From Globodera rostochiensis (lineage: Eukaryota; Nematoda; Chromadorea; Rhabditida; Heteroderidae), in contig JAEVLN010000012.1 of assembly GCA_018350325.1 (NCBI GenBank), forward strand, positions 1,261,991 through 1,325,990: a DNA stretch of 64,000 nucleotides. The letters are read 5' to 3'. The notes beneath the pieces were generated by a model that was not told the DNA's origin, did not search any database, and worked only from the letters and a program-made list of their open reading frames with translations. Every line of letters begins with the position of its first letter. The stretch's first letter is position 1. Below are positions 1 to 16,924 of this stretch, piece by piece. The position numbers and the translations under genes are program-made.

Positions 1-292
1 GTTGACCACCGAAGACACCGTCAAACTCACCAATTTTGGGCTCAGTCGACAACAGAATGCGGGGAGTCGCGTGCAGACCGTCTGTTTTTTTCTGAGTTTT
101 TTGTTTCAGATTTAATGTGCACATGTTCAATTATTCTCGCGCAAATTTGTAGCCGCACCCAAAAAATGTTTCTCAACATTTTTAGGTTTGCGGTACGCCC
201 TATTACATGTCGCCGGAGCGCATTCTGGAGGAGTCGTACACGACAAAGTCCGACGTTTGGTCCCTCGGATACATTCTCTATGAAGTGAGTGA
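1..292 (+). pseudogene. NEK6/7-like kinase fragment, copy A (NFG variant)
   Basis: Two exons of a NEK6/7-type Ser/Thr kinase, cut by the window edge. The first (to about 80) encodes the activation-loop start and closely matches the intact minus-strand gene at 13273-15180. However, the Mg-binding DFG motif reads N-F-G (LTNFGLS), because the intact GAT codon is AAT here. The second exon (184-282) encodes [11 protein letters not shown] through to LGYILYE. The following intron keeps the sequence of the intact gene to about 375 and then changes into srGAP sequence. Loss of the DFG aspartate normally abolishes catalysis, so this is either a pseudogene piece or a pseudokinase. What lies left of position 1 is unknown. 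Confidence 0.75.
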
Positions 293-418
293 ATGTTTCA
301 TTTCACAAAACTGATTAGTATCGGTTTGGAACCTTTTCATTTTGAAATCCAACAAAAATTACCCAAAAAATGGGATCTGTTTCAAAGATAAACGGTGAAT
401 TTTATGCAATTCTTTTAG

Positions 419-971
419 CGTCTAAATGCCCACATTTTCTTGAAGATTTGCCCCCTGCTGAACAAATTGCCTCGTGCCACCTATTTGCTGTTGCGCTACC
501 TGTTCGCTTTCCTCAACCATCTCAGTGAGCTCAGTGACGAGAACATGATGGACCCGTACAATTTGGCCATCTGTTTTGGCCCAACCTTGTTGCCCATTCC
601 GGAGGGCAAGCACCAGGTAGATCCTCGCTGGAATGAAAAGACCCCAGAGTTCTACTCCCCCATTTTAGGTCTGTTATCAAAATTCCGTGAACGAAGTGAT
701 CAAGAATCTGATTGTGCACTCGGACGCCATTTTCAACGCGCGTGTGCCCGGCCCGCGTTATGAGAAGTACGCGCTGGAGGCAACGGACGGCGGCGGTACG
801 CCGGCCGGTGACATCAGCGCCGAGTTGGAGCTGTTCGTTGACTGTCCCCCGCTGCTGTTGTTGTTGCTGCACAACCGACGCCATTGGAGTTGGCTTAGTC
901 GGGGAATTCTTAGCTTTCGGATCGTAACTTTTGAACGGTTTCTTCGTAGCTTAGCTTCGGAACGAAATTAG
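419..971 (+). pseudogene. srGAP-like RhoGAP C-terminal fragment
   Basis: Two exons (419-616 and 669-971) encode the C-terminal half of an SRGAP-type RhoGAP domain. RYLFAFLNHLSELSDENMM and DPYNLAICFGPTLLPIPEG are near-exact family motifs, followed by SVNEVIKNLIVHSDAIF. srGAPs are F-BAR/RhoGAP/SH3 proteins that switch off Rac/Cdc42. The F-BAR domain, the first half of the GAP domain with its arginine finger, and the SH3 domain are all absent, so this piece cannot be an active GAP. The reading frame continues past about 840 into unrelated sequence and stops at 969-971. The first exon begins in phase 0 after an intron whose left end belongs to the NEK copy, so the two fragments could splice in frame. 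Confidence 0.8.
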
Positions 972-986
972 GTAAAATTGCATCAC

Positions 987-2452
987 TAAAGAGCGTAGGT
1001 TTCCATGACCTCCAACCCGTCAAAAGGGTTCGTCGTCGTCTGTCCATCAAAGAGTTTTGTTGTATTGTTACATATAATTGATTTGTGCAGATTTATTGTT
1101 ACATATAATTGATTTTTTTGCAGATTTGCACACATTACCTAACCTTAACAGACATTTTTGTATATTTTATTTTCCCGCCCGTCAAAATGTCTCTCCAAAC
1201 TAACAACCGTCGAGCCGCCACCGTCGTCGCACAACAGCAGCAAAAGCGTGGCACAATGCCGTCAAAGTCGAAGGGTTTGCAAAAATTTTTCAAAAAATGG
1301 CGGACTCTTCGCTCAGTGTCCGTAAAGCCGGACAGAACCAGGTGGACACCCGCCGACGTTTTAGGGGGGTTCCGTTCCCGAATCTCGAAAAAAAAGAATC
1401 TTTGAATAACTGGGACAATCGGCGATCCCGAGTTTTTTTTTGTCTTCTTCAAATGCCGGGCTCTAATGCCAGTTTTAGGACGAGACCGGAACCCGCCCAG
1501 TCAGCCGCCACCGCAGCGCACGTTGCGCTCTATCTACGACTTCAAGGTGTACATTGTACAGAATTGCACATTCCAGGCTTTTTTCAAAATGAAATGATTT
1601 TAATTTACATTTATTAAATGAATAAAAATTTTGTGCCTTTTAAGGACGTTTGAGGCATCGGTTCCGGCGCGTTTGCCAGTGTGTTCCATGGCTTTGAACC
1701 GCCCACCAATCGCTTATGTGGCACTTAAGCGCATCAATGTGCGTTTGTTTTTTTAAGAAATTTTTTTGTTTTATTTTTTTGGGCGGCTCGTAAGTAACAA
1801 TCCTGGGCTTGACAATATTTCTTCTTTACATTGTCAAAAAAACCTTCTCTATGCCTCCGAAAAATCATTTGAGTTGTAAAATTCAAAAAAACCCCTATTT
1901 TTTTTATTCTTTTGCAATTGCAGCTGACGAGAAGAGACATAGACGTCGTCAAGGAGGTCAACATTTTAAAGTCGCTCAATTGCCCCAACATCGTCAAATG
2001 TTTCTACCTTACATATTCATTTGGAGTACGTTAACTGCGGTGACCTGGAGACGTGGGCTGAAGGTTTGTGTTCTCCACAATTTTGGAGGAAAAATGTCAA
2101 TATTTTTTTACTACTTTTTTTGTCATTTTTTTTAGCATTGGACGACAAAAAATATTGTTGAAAAAAAAAGAATTTGTTAAATAGCCATTTTTTGAAACAT
2201 TTTTTAGCGGCCAACGACCACAAAAATTACCCAAAAAATTTTCAACAAAAAAAATTCAGATGGCCACACTGCGCTCCCCGTTCTTTGGGGAGAAGGACAA
2301 CATCAGCTCGCTGATGCAGAAGATCCGTGACGCTGAATATCCGCCGTTTCCCGACCGTTGCTACTACACTGCCCAGCTTGAACTGCTCGTGCAGCTTTGT
2401 CTGAAGCCCGTGTACAAAGAGCGCCCGAGCGCCGTCGATGTGCATCGGATGA
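987..2452 (+). pseudogene. NEK6/7 kinase pseudogene, copy B (inverted duplicate)
   Basis: This is a degenerate inverted copy of the intact NEK gene, beginning in its 5' flank (987) and ending inside the last exon (2452). Exon 1 (ATG at 1186) is still open. The glycine-loop exon (1645-1736) has TGA in place of CGA, and one extra base in the segment after CCACCAATCGC shifts the frame. The next exon is frameshifted and has lost the intron that should follow it. Near 2215 the start of exon 6 (CCAACGACCAC) is joined directly to intron-7 sequence, which removes the catalytic loop, DFG and APE regions. The final exon (2260-2451) is almost unchanged up to the histidine-arginine-methionine at its end. 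It cannot encode a kinase. Confidence 0.85.
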
Positions 2453-2883
2453 GTTCGAATTTTTGTTTCATTTTCAGAATTTTGTGCCTTCCGGGAAAGC
2501 TGAACGAAAGTTTTGTCCGTTTTTTATACCGATTTTGAATAAATACTTTTACAATCCGTTTGAAGTGAACCGCCCGAGGCGCCGTTGTAATTTTCTCGGA
2601 AAAAAGTTTAACTTTTCATCAATATTTCGCCATCAATCGACTTTTCTCTTGTCGTCGGCGTCCTCTCCGAACTGCTCCATCTCGTCCATGGTGTCCAAAA
2701 TACCATCAAAATATCAATCATATGCTAGGCGTCAAGTAAAAGGGTGCTTTTCGATAATAGATTTTCGAGTATTCAGAGATGAATCTGACCTCTTTTGGGT
2801 AATTTGTTGTTTTTTTTCAAATTTCGCTTCTTAATCTAAATTATCAAAATGCCAAAACAAATTTATCATCAAATGTGTTCAAA

Positions 2884-3750
2884 CTAGAGCCCGGCGGGAA
2901 CGGGATTCCCGCGGGAAAAGTACGGGAATCCCGGTCCCGTTCCCGTCTTTTTCGCCGGGCGGGATTTTTTACGGGAACGGGAAAAAGACGGGATTCCCGT
3001 TCGGGATTCCCGTCCCGTTCTTTTTGAAAACCCCGTTCCCGTTCCCGGAAATTTTATTTCAGTATTTTTCCCGTTCCCGTTTATTTTTCTTGGCGAAATG
3101 TTTTCAAAAATTTAACAATTTTGTACCAATTTTCATCACAAAAATGCTTAAATTTCAAAATTTTTTAACGGCGGCGCCTATCGGCACCGCCGAACCCACC
3201 CAAAATGTGCCATATTCTGTTGGTTTCTGATTTTCTGAATCAATTAAGATTTCAAAAGCTTAAAAAAACTACCGTATTTTTAAGATTTTGGTAGCAAATC
3301 TCTTATCAAATTGAGCAAAAAATGCAAAATTTTTCTCGGCGGCGCCTATCGGCACCGCCGACCCTCCCCCCCCCCCCCTCCACCTCGAGAAAAGAAATTC
3401 TCAAAAATTTGAATTTTGAAAAATTCGCAAATCGGAAAAAATTCGAAAATTTTGAGCAATTTTCTTAACAAAAATGTTTTAAAAATTTTCCGACGGCGCC
3501 TATCGGCGTTGTCGGACCCTCCAATTGTATATCAGAAATTTATCTCAAAGTGCCCGCCAAAAAAAATTTCGAAAAATTCTTAGTTTAAAAATTTTCAAAA
3601 TTTTTCCCGTTCCCGCGGGATTCCCGTTAAAAATTGAACGGGATTTCTACGGGAACGGGAAAAAGACGGGATTCCCGTTCGGGATTCCCGTCCCGTTCTT
3701 TTTGAAAACCCCGTTCCCGTTCCCGGAAATTTTTTTTTACCGGGCTCTAG
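2884..3750. mobile_element. Non-autonomous TIR element with GGGAACGGGA-rich arms
   Basis: The ends form a perfect 11-bp inverted repeat, CTAGAGCCCGG and CCGGGCTCTAG. They are flanked by a 6-bp direct repeat TTCAAA (2878-2883 and 3751-3756), as expected of a target-site duplication. Both arms are rich in CGGGAACGGGA/TCCCGTTCCCG units. The core holds three spaced copies of a GGCGGCGCCTATCGGCACCG-like palindrome (near 3168, 3338 and 3492). No coding capacity is seen, so it would need a transposase from elsewhere. Confidence 0.75.
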
Positions 3751-3756
3751 TTCAAA

Positions 3757-4269
3757 CTCATTACAAAATTTTTAAGCCGAATTTTTATTTGCAAAAATAA
3801 AAAGGAGGCTCTTCGCCTAACGCGTCGATTTCGAGTAGGTTTGCAAGCAATTTGAGCCCGTGAATTAAATGTTTCACACTTTCTTGGCGCATCAAAAGTT
3901 AGGCACCCGCTTTTCCATCAATTTTCGAGATTTTAGTTAAATAGCTCAAGTTTTATTGGATTCCAAGCTGTGTTGAATTTGTATTTGAAATTCAACATGT
4001 TTTAGTTGAATCCATGCCTTTCCAATACGAACCTTGACAAAAACAAGTGATCAAAAACATAGACAAAATCGGTTAGCCATTTAAATAGGGTCTTGCTTAT
4101 GTCACTGATCAAGTGATCAGAGCACCCCGGGGGAAAACCCATGAATGCGAATGTTTATCATCAAACTAGAATGAAAAAATGCGTGTTTTGTTCAACTTAA
4201 GCCATATTTAAGAGATTTTTAACCCCGTAATATAAACGCGCCCGCCCACTCAGTGACACAAACAGCAAA
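3757..4269. other. Upstream region of the USP gene; no gene seen
   Basis: AT-rich sequence between the TIR element and the USP start codon. No exon with coding character was found. The last bases before the ATG (CAAACAGCAAA) give a possible short 5' UTR or trans-splice acceptor, which cannot be confirmed from sequence alone. Confidence 0.5.
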
Positions 4270-9373
<5,104 letters not shown>

Positions 9374-10015
9374 TCGTCGTCTATATGTATGTCCGTGCAC
9401 ACATTCAACAACAACAACAGGCGGCGGACGGTGCGGTGTGATGTGAACGAGAGAATTCTAAGCGTTTGACCCCCCCCCCCATTTTTTTTTTGTCGTTGTC
9501 GTTGTTTTTGGATGTCGCGCTTTGATTGATTGACTCATCATCCATTTATAATTATACAATTTAATCTGTAACTGTTACAATGTGTGCGTTGTGTGACATG
9601 CGTTCGTCATTAGTTTTTTTTGGCCTGTCTCCCTCTTCCTCTTCATCTCTCATCATTTTGTTGTTTGCCTCCCCCCCCTCCCATTACAAAACACCATCAT
9701 ATGTTACAACATTTGGTGTCTCTTTGCGTTGTGCCTCTGACAACTTTAAAAAAAGAGAAAAAGTTAAAACATTAATTAATTAATTAATACACAACAATGC
9801 ACAGACGCTGGATTTTGGATAAGAGCGACCCGCCGTTTTTTTTTTTCTGCAAAAATACGAGAGTTGGCGTGATGAATGTGACACATTACATTTTTATGGT
9901 TTAAAAACGTGTGAAAACGGAATAAAACTGAAACTTTTTGTTGACACCTGTTTTCCTCCAACAATCGTTATGGTTTTGGTTTGGTTTTTACTTTGATAAA
10001 AGTTCTTTTCGCTTC
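9374..10015. other. Intergenic region between USP and vezatin-like gene
   Basis: Holds the USP 3' UTR, a poly-C run near 9472, T-rich tracts, and a short TTAATTAATTAATTAA palindromic stretch at about 9772. A missing 5' exon of the vezatin-like gene could lie here, but no convincing coding segment was seen. Confidence 0.4.
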
Positions 10016-12867
10016 ATGTTAAAATTATGGCACATTTCGATGCTTTTCCTGTTTCGCCAATGTTGGCACAGTGCTGTGGAGCGTGGTCTGCTGGATGAGC
10101 AGGACATTGAACTGCTTGAGCAGGACGACGACGACAACAACAAAGAGCTGGACGCATGTCAAGAAAGTGGTGGTGATGATCATCATCAACACGGAGCAGT
10201 ACGGCAACAACAATTGCTCGCCGCCGTCATTGTTTCGTCTGTCGTTGCTGTTGCCTGTGGCGGCTGCCTTTTTGCTTTCGCCTCTTTCTGCGTCCTTTTC
10301 ACCGCCATCGCTGCCCTTTTCGTCCTTTTTCTGCCCCGCCTCGCGTTTTGGCTTTGGACTCGGCGCGTGGACGAACGCTTTCGACACTTTGTGCTCGCGC
10401 TACGACAACGCGAGCTCGCCCTGTTCGGGTCCAAATAATACATTTTTAATAGATTCATTTAAAATGATTTGGTACTGCTGCTGTAGCTGATGCGTCCCCC
10501 GATTTTGAAAACAAATGCCGAAATTTAAAGCAATTATTCTTTTTTTCTAGAGGCTTTAGACCAGTTACGGATTTTTTGGGGAATATCACCAATAGAGCCT
10601 GGACTTGAGGTCCGATCAAGATTTCAATCGAGAAACCCGAGGCTCGAAGATCGATACAGTTCGTTAAGATTTACCGAGATTTCGATTGAGAATATCGATC
10701 GGTGCATGCAACAGCACAATAAAATTTAAGATATTTTATATATTTTTAGCGAATTTTCCCATATTTTTCCAATTTTTAGCCTTAAACATCCCCCGCTGAG
10801 TGCAGCGGACGGCTCGACGTTGTCGTCGTCGACGTACCAACTTCCGTTTCGTACACAGCGCATCCGGTGCCTTCGTCAATTGTGCCAATTTGTGCATGCA
10901 TTCAACGGCGCCTCCACCGAATTGGTGTCGACGAGGTGCCAAGAAAACCAATGAATTTATGTTTAAACACACAAATTCAAAACAATTTGACGTCGTGTGG
11001 TACAGCAACGAGAGGGACAGCCTCCTGTTCAACTTTGTGGGCGACGAAATGCGAACACTCAGCAGTGAGGAGCAAACGGAGCCGAATGATGACAACAATT
11101 TGCACACAAATGCCCTGAAGGCATGCGGTGACATGAACAGAATTGCGCATTTTTTAAAACTGATCTGATCAGAGTTCTTTAAATTTTGGAATGATTTGAA
11201 TCCTTCATTAAATTGGATCAGATCAAATCAAATCATTTGAGGATAAGCCATAGGTCTGATCACTGAATTTGGTTGATCAGTTCTGTTCAGTGCAAGTTCA
11301 TCCGTTCATTCAGAGCCTCTGGCAATACCATTTCCTCGTGCGCAGCGAGTTCATTCGCGTCGCACTGCTTGCACTCCGTCGTGACTTGTTTTGCTGCAGG
11401 CGTTTGGCGTTCTGTCACCATTTAACGCTCATTTTGAACATTGTGCGCTTGACCGTTTCATTACGCGTTGACGTTGGCCGTTCAACAACAACAAAAACAG
11501 TGCCAGTGAGTGCAAGCAACGCGTTTAAATGTGTTCAAAAAGTGCCGTTCTGTTCATAATTTTAGACAAAATTGGCAACAAACAGCACCGGTGGGCGTCT
11601 GTCCGTGTCCAGTCTCGCCATTTGTCGTGCACAATTGGAATGGGCACTGGAAAGGTCTCGCGCACATATTTTTGCCAAATTTTCCAACAACAAAAAAATT
11701 TTTAAACTTTTCTCCCAAATTTAGGCTCGAAATGTTGGAGCCCACTTCTGTTTGGCCTCCTCCGCTTGACGTCATCAAATGTGTGGAACAAGTTGCCGCC
11801 TCATTTCGGCACACATCGACGACGACGGCGACGGCGGCGGGTGGGCGGAGAGAAATGGAATTTTTATGTTTCTAAAAAATATTTTCTTTTTTTTGAGAAT
11901 GCCAACGACAGTCACAAACATTGCCGGAGGGGGAGGGCACGAACGACCGGTGGAGGCCGAACGAATTGATGCAATGCCAAACTGAGAACTCTGTGATGCC
12001 CGCGGGGGAGGAAAACGACGACGATTATCAGGCGGGGAAATGCAAAAGAAACAGTTATTTTTCAGGGATTTTTTTTTCTAATATAATTTACAGATTTTCG
12101 AGCTGGACATTGCCGAAGAATGTTCGGCCGCCGTTCCTTTGTTGCCACCGAGCAATAACAGCAGCAACAACAACAGAACGGGGAGGAGTGTTGAGCAGGA
12201 AGAAGTGTGCATTTTGTTTAACAATTTTTAGCGCACAATTTTGCCCCCACTTTTTTTTCGCGCAAATTCCCGATTCAAAAATATCCCGGCTTATACACGG
12301 CATTTTTTTTTGTTGCTTTGTAGGCCATCGAAGAATGCTCCGCCGGCGTTGCGGCGGTGGCCACGCGTGACGCGATGCTGCGCGAGTTGGGCGCCGCGTT
12401 GACACGCCGCAAGGAGTTGTGCCTGAGCCGCGAGCGACGCGCGTTGGCCCGCGCCCGGGGCGTTCCAGCCGAGGCGTTGGCCGACGACGAGCTGGAGCGG
12501 ACGCCATTTGCGGGTGCCGTCCAACACATGCACATTTTGATTCGGACTGACCCCCGCAATCAATAATTCAGATGGTCAACGGATGGTGGCAGGGAAGCGA
12601 ACAGTACCTCCTCCGTCCTCTTCCATCCCCCGCGGCGACGACGACGACGCCGCCACCGCCATGAGTAGCAGCAGTGCATCGGGCGACAAGGCTTTGGCAC
12701 TGCATCGTGGTGTAACTGCACTCTACAATGGCACCGTCGCGGTACCAACCGTCACAGTCCGGCTCAGCGCGGACGCCGTTGCGGCACAGCGGGCAGCAAT
12801 TTTGGGCAGTGGCACAGCACTGGTCAAGATGGAGCAGTTCGGGGAGGATGCCGACGACGAGAAGTGA
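10016..12867 (+). CDS. Vezatin-like transmembrane protein
   Basis: Vezatins are two-pass membrane proteins of cadherin junctions that bind myosin VIIA in animals. Exons: 10016-10428, 10780-10935, 11006-11127, 11291-11505, 11566-11654, 11725-11840, 11898-12031, 12094-12204, 12324-12513, 12572-12867. They close in frame at about 613 aa (human 779). Family matches: VERGLLDEQDIELLE near the N-terminus; a hydrophobic hairpin of about 45 residues (LLAAVIVSS to LAFWLW); FRTQRIRCLRQLCQF; EMRTLSSEEQ; SLWQYHFLVRSEFIRVALL; and a C-terminal basic helix around RDAMLRELGAALTRRKELC. The exon ending at 12031 uses a GC donor. The start is uncertain: the first exon may begin at an acceptor at 10071 with an unseen 5' exon. 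The match was made by eye to remembered vezatin sequence. Confidence 0.8.
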
Positions 12868-13272
12868 ACGAGCGATGAGAAAGAGGTCGATCAATGGCGA
12901 AAGTTGAACTGTTTGCACACATCGATCTCGTTTTTTTATGTTCATTTCGAACGACAACATCCATATACAGTTTTGTCATTGATTGCAAATTGGACGCGTT
13001 CAATTGAGAGAGAATAAATGCATGGCCCACATTGGAGTCGCGGAGTTGAACACGAATGGCCACAGGGCCCGGGCATTCTCTCCTCATTATCCCTTTCCCC
13101 CAATCCAAGTCGGGGGAATCAACACGAGTAATAATTGGTGTGAAGTTTATTTGATGACTCCAAGAACTTTTGAAATGGTAAACTACAAACAAAAACAAAA
13201 AAAGATATGGAATTTAATGCTTAAAAATGTTTTTTACAACGTTTTGAGAGATATACACAAAACATGTGTTAT
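12868..13272. other. Convergent 3' intergenic region
   Basis: Shared downstream region of the plus-strand vezatin-like gene and the minus-strand NEK gene. An AATAAA occurs at 13012. No coding segment was seen. Confidence 0.5.
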
Positions 13273-15180
13273 TTATTTAGACGTCGTCGCCCCACCGCCA
13301 CCAACGCCCCAATGGCCGGCCATCTTTGCGGCCATCCGATGCACATCGACGGCGTTCGGGCGCTCTTTGTACACGGGCTTCAGACAAAGCTGCACGAGCA
13401 GTTCAAGCTGGGCAGTGTAGTAGCAACGGTCGGGAAACGGCGGATATTCAGCGTCACGGATCTTCTGCATCAGCGAGCTGATGTTGTCCTTCTCCCCAAA
13501 GAACGGGGAGCGCAGTGTGGCCATCTGAATTTTTTTTGTTGAAAATTTTTTGGGTAATTTTTATTGGATTTCAAAAATGAAAAGGTCAGCGCCCTGACCG
13601 ATCACTGATCAGGGTTTTTGGTGTGACTCACTTCATAGAGAATGCATCCGAGGGACCAAACGTCGGACTTCGTCGTGTACGACTCCTCCAGAATGCGCTC
13701 CGGCGACATGTAATAGGGCGTTCCGCAAACCTAAAAATGTTGGGAAACATTTGTGTGCGTGCACATTAAATCTGATCAGAAATGTGACTAACTGATCAGA
13801 AGGAACAAAAAAACTCACGGTCTGCACGCGACTCCCCGCATTCTGTTGCCGACTAAGCCCAAAATCGGTGAGTTTGACGATGTCTTCGGTGGTCAACAGC
13901 ACGTTGGGCGGCTTCAAGTCGCGGTGAATGATGTGCTGCTTGTGAATGTATTGAACGGCGTCCGCAATTTGGGTGAACACGCGCCAAATGTCCGCTTCCG
14001 GCACCAGCAACCGGTGGTCGTTGGTCTTCCGCTGAAAAATGTTTAAAAAATGACTAATTTAAATTCAAATTTCGAATTCTTTTTTGTTCTAAAAATGTTT
14101 TTTTTGTTTGTCGTCCGATGCTGAAATTGACAAAAAACGAAAAAAAACTCCTCCAAAATTGTGGAGAACAACAAACATTCAGCCACGTCTCCAGGTCACC
14201 GCCGTTGACGTACTCCAACACGAGCACAAGGTATTTGACGCCCTTCAAATTGCAAATTTAAAAGAATAAATAATCAAAAACAGCCCAAAAATTCTCAAAA
14301 AAAAAATCGGAGGAATTAAAGAAAATTAAAAAATTGAGCAAACCGAAAAGCGCGAAAGTTCCTCGAAGGAGTAGAACGATTTGACGATGTTTGGGTGATT
14401 GAGCGTCTTGAAAATGTTGACCTCGTTGATGACGGATTGGTAAAGCACACTGTCCATGTCTATTTCCGTCAGCTGCAATTTCAAAAGAATTTTTTTTAAA
14501 ATGGTTTTTTTTCAATTTTACTACTCAAATGATTTTTCTGAGGTATAAAAAAGGCATTTTTTTTGACAATGTAAAGAAGAAAATATTGTCATAGGAGGTA
14601 TAATTATGTAAAAAGACAACGCACATTGATGCGCTTAAGCGCCACATTGCGATTGCTGGGGGGTTCAAAGCCATGGAAAACACTGGCAAACGCGCCGGAA
14701 CCGATGCCTCGAACGTCCTTAAAACGCACAAAATTTTATTGATTTAATAAATGTTAAATTAAAATCATTTCATTTTGAAAAAAGCCTGGAATGTGCAATT
14801 CTGTACAATAATGTACACCTTGAAGTCGTAGATAGAGCGCAACGTGCGCTGCGGTGGCGGCTGACTGGGCGGGTTCCGGTCTCGTCCTAAAACTGGCATT
14901 AGAGCCCGGCATTTGAAGAAGAAGAAAAAAACTCGGGATCGCCGATTGTCCCGATTATTCAAAAAGCAAATTCTTTTTTCGAGATTCGGGAACAGAACCC
15001 CCCTAAAACGTCGGCGGGTGTCCTCCTGGTTCTGTCCGGCTTTACGGACACGGAGCGAAGAGTCCGCCATTTTTTGAAAATTTTTTGCAAACCCTTCGAC
15101 TTTGACGGCATTGTGCCACGCTTTTGCTGCTGTTGTGCGACGACGGTGGCGGCTCGACGGTTGTTAGTTTGGAGAGACAT
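13273..15180 (-). CDS. nekl-3: NEK6/7-type serine/threonine kinase
   Basis: Mitotic/ciliary NIMA-related kinase, closest to NEK6/7 (nekl-3 in C. elegans). Eight exons on the minus strand: 15180-15093, 14886-14819, 14717-14625, 14472-14344, 14242-14177, 14031-13819, 13730-13632, 13524-13273. They close in frame at 335 aa (human NEK7 302). Visible motifs: glycine loop [11 protein letters not shown], lysine in NVALKRIN, catalytic loop [11 protein letters not shown], and GTPYYMSPE. The C-terminal lobe [18 protein letters not shown] is the NEK6/7 pattern. The start at 15180 was chosen because exon 1 (Gln-rich, MSLQTNN) joins in phase to the exon encoding [10 protein letters not shown] longer open frame starting inside intron 1 is not needed. 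A broken inverted copy lies at 987-2452. Confidence 0.93.
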
Positions 15181-16924
15181 TTTGACGGACGGGAAAATAA
15201 AATATACAAAAATGTCTGTTAGGTTAGGTAATGTGTGCAAATCTGCAAAAAAATCAATTATATGTAACAATACAACAAAACTCTTTGATGGACAGACGAC
15301 GACGCGCCCATTTGACGGGTTGGAGGTCATGGAAACCTACGCTCTTTAGTGATCAAAAAGGGCAATTTTTGCATAATTTCGCTTCCATAGCCATAAAATC
15401 AAAAGTAAATGTACAAATAAATTAAAAGCTAATATACGTTTGCGGCATAACGTTTTATACAGCCAGCGTATACATATTTATTAGAGTCCGGGTTTTGGAG
15501 AAATATCGGATCAGGCTTGCTTTGGAAACGAACAGAATCAAGATTTAGCAGGAAAAAGGATATCCTGATCCTGTTGGTGATTTTCGACAAAAGTACCGGT
15601 ATTCAGGATTCCCCGGATCAGAAGATTTTTTGCTTACTTTTGTTCTACATATTAGCATAAACATTAGTAGTCCAAATATAAGAATTAGCTTGAAATACGT
15701 TTTTTCTGTACTTATTTCTTAAACAAATTAAAAAACAGACATTGCATTTTCGACCAAATGCTTTAATATGGGCTAGGAGTTTGGAAACTGTCAAACCGGA
15801 GGTTAGATTCGAATTCTATTAACTCGAAAATTCGTTTTAAGTATAGTTTTAACAAATGCTTGAGTCTACTTCAATATTCAGGCTTTGTTACGTACCTATT
15901 TTAGCCTTTTTCCGAAAATTTCTCAAAAAATGCAAAAAACCAAAAAAATTATTCAAATTTAAACCTGAAGAGGACGCGCGCCAACATAATGCCAAAATGC
16001 CAACAATAAACAAAAATTTATTTTTTCACAGCGCGTCATTTTTACATTTTATTACCGTTTAAGGTTAGACCGTGCCCAGTGTTTTCGACAGTGGCACTGT
16101 CGAAGTCCACTGTCGAAATCACTTACTGTCGAAACCAACCACTGTCGAAAACACATAGCACCAGGTAGACAGTGCACTATCTCGCTTTTCCCTCTTTTTC
16201 TCTAACCGTTCTCTTCTTTTGGCGTTCTCTCTCACCTTTTTTAACAAATATTTTGACCATCCCGCACTTCGGATCTAAGAACTTTTCTCGACATCTACAG
16301 ATCCTCTCCAAACTTTCACCATCGCTAGAAAACAAAATAAGGAAATGCATAATAGGTCGTTTAGATGTGAAAATAGGTAGTTTCACGATAAAATTTCGCT
16401 CAGAAAGACCAAATTTTCGCCAACATAATTTTTGAATTTAGCGTTTGTTTTCTTTATTTTTCGTCTCTTTTTTTTCGCGTCGAAACTCTTGGCTAAATGA
16501 TTATGCGGTAATAAAATGCAAAAATGACGCGCTATGTTTTTTAGATTGTCAGGAAAATGAGTAGGTGTATATCTACGGGTTTTCGAGGCCGAATCTGACC
16601 TCCATTTCGACCAATTCGAACCCCGGGACTAGAATCCGAACTTTTTTCGAAAAACAAATCAAAAAATCAATTTCCAAAACCCATCCGACCCGGTGCTTTT
16701 TTTTTGAACTGGTTGCTCATCTCGTGGAAATGATTTTCCGAAACATACACATGGTACATATGTATGTACATCTACAATTTATCCGGAGTCCGGACACGAC
16801 AGAAACTTTGGTGATCATTTCCAACAATTCACATACAATAACATATATAGGGTGTAGCTAACATAATTATCTCACATCCAATGGGGGAAAAACAATTAAC
16901 GATCCAATTTATTGGCTTGCTGCA
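15181..16924. other. Intergenic region with GTCGAAA repeats
   Basis: 5' flank of the NEK gene (to about 15350, also present in the inverted copy at 987), then AT-rich sequence. At 16082-16150 there are four or five irregular copies of a CCACTGTCGAAA-like unit. The last 100 bp are the 3' end of the transporter gene. No coding segment was recognised. Confidence 0.5.

Noticed and set aside
3360..3385. Poly-C tract as a possible assembly gap filler
   Set aside because: The sequence on both sides belongs to one TIR element with matching ends, so the tract is internal to a real element.
10736..11134. Minus-strand open frame opposite the vezatin-like exons
   Set aside because: Antisense shadow of exons that match vezatin on the plus strand.
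14765..15070. Alternative NEK start in an open frame beginning MADSSL
   Set aside because: It runs through the intron with a poly-Phe stretch. The model starting at 15180 splices in phase to the same kinase exon and has normal exon lengths.
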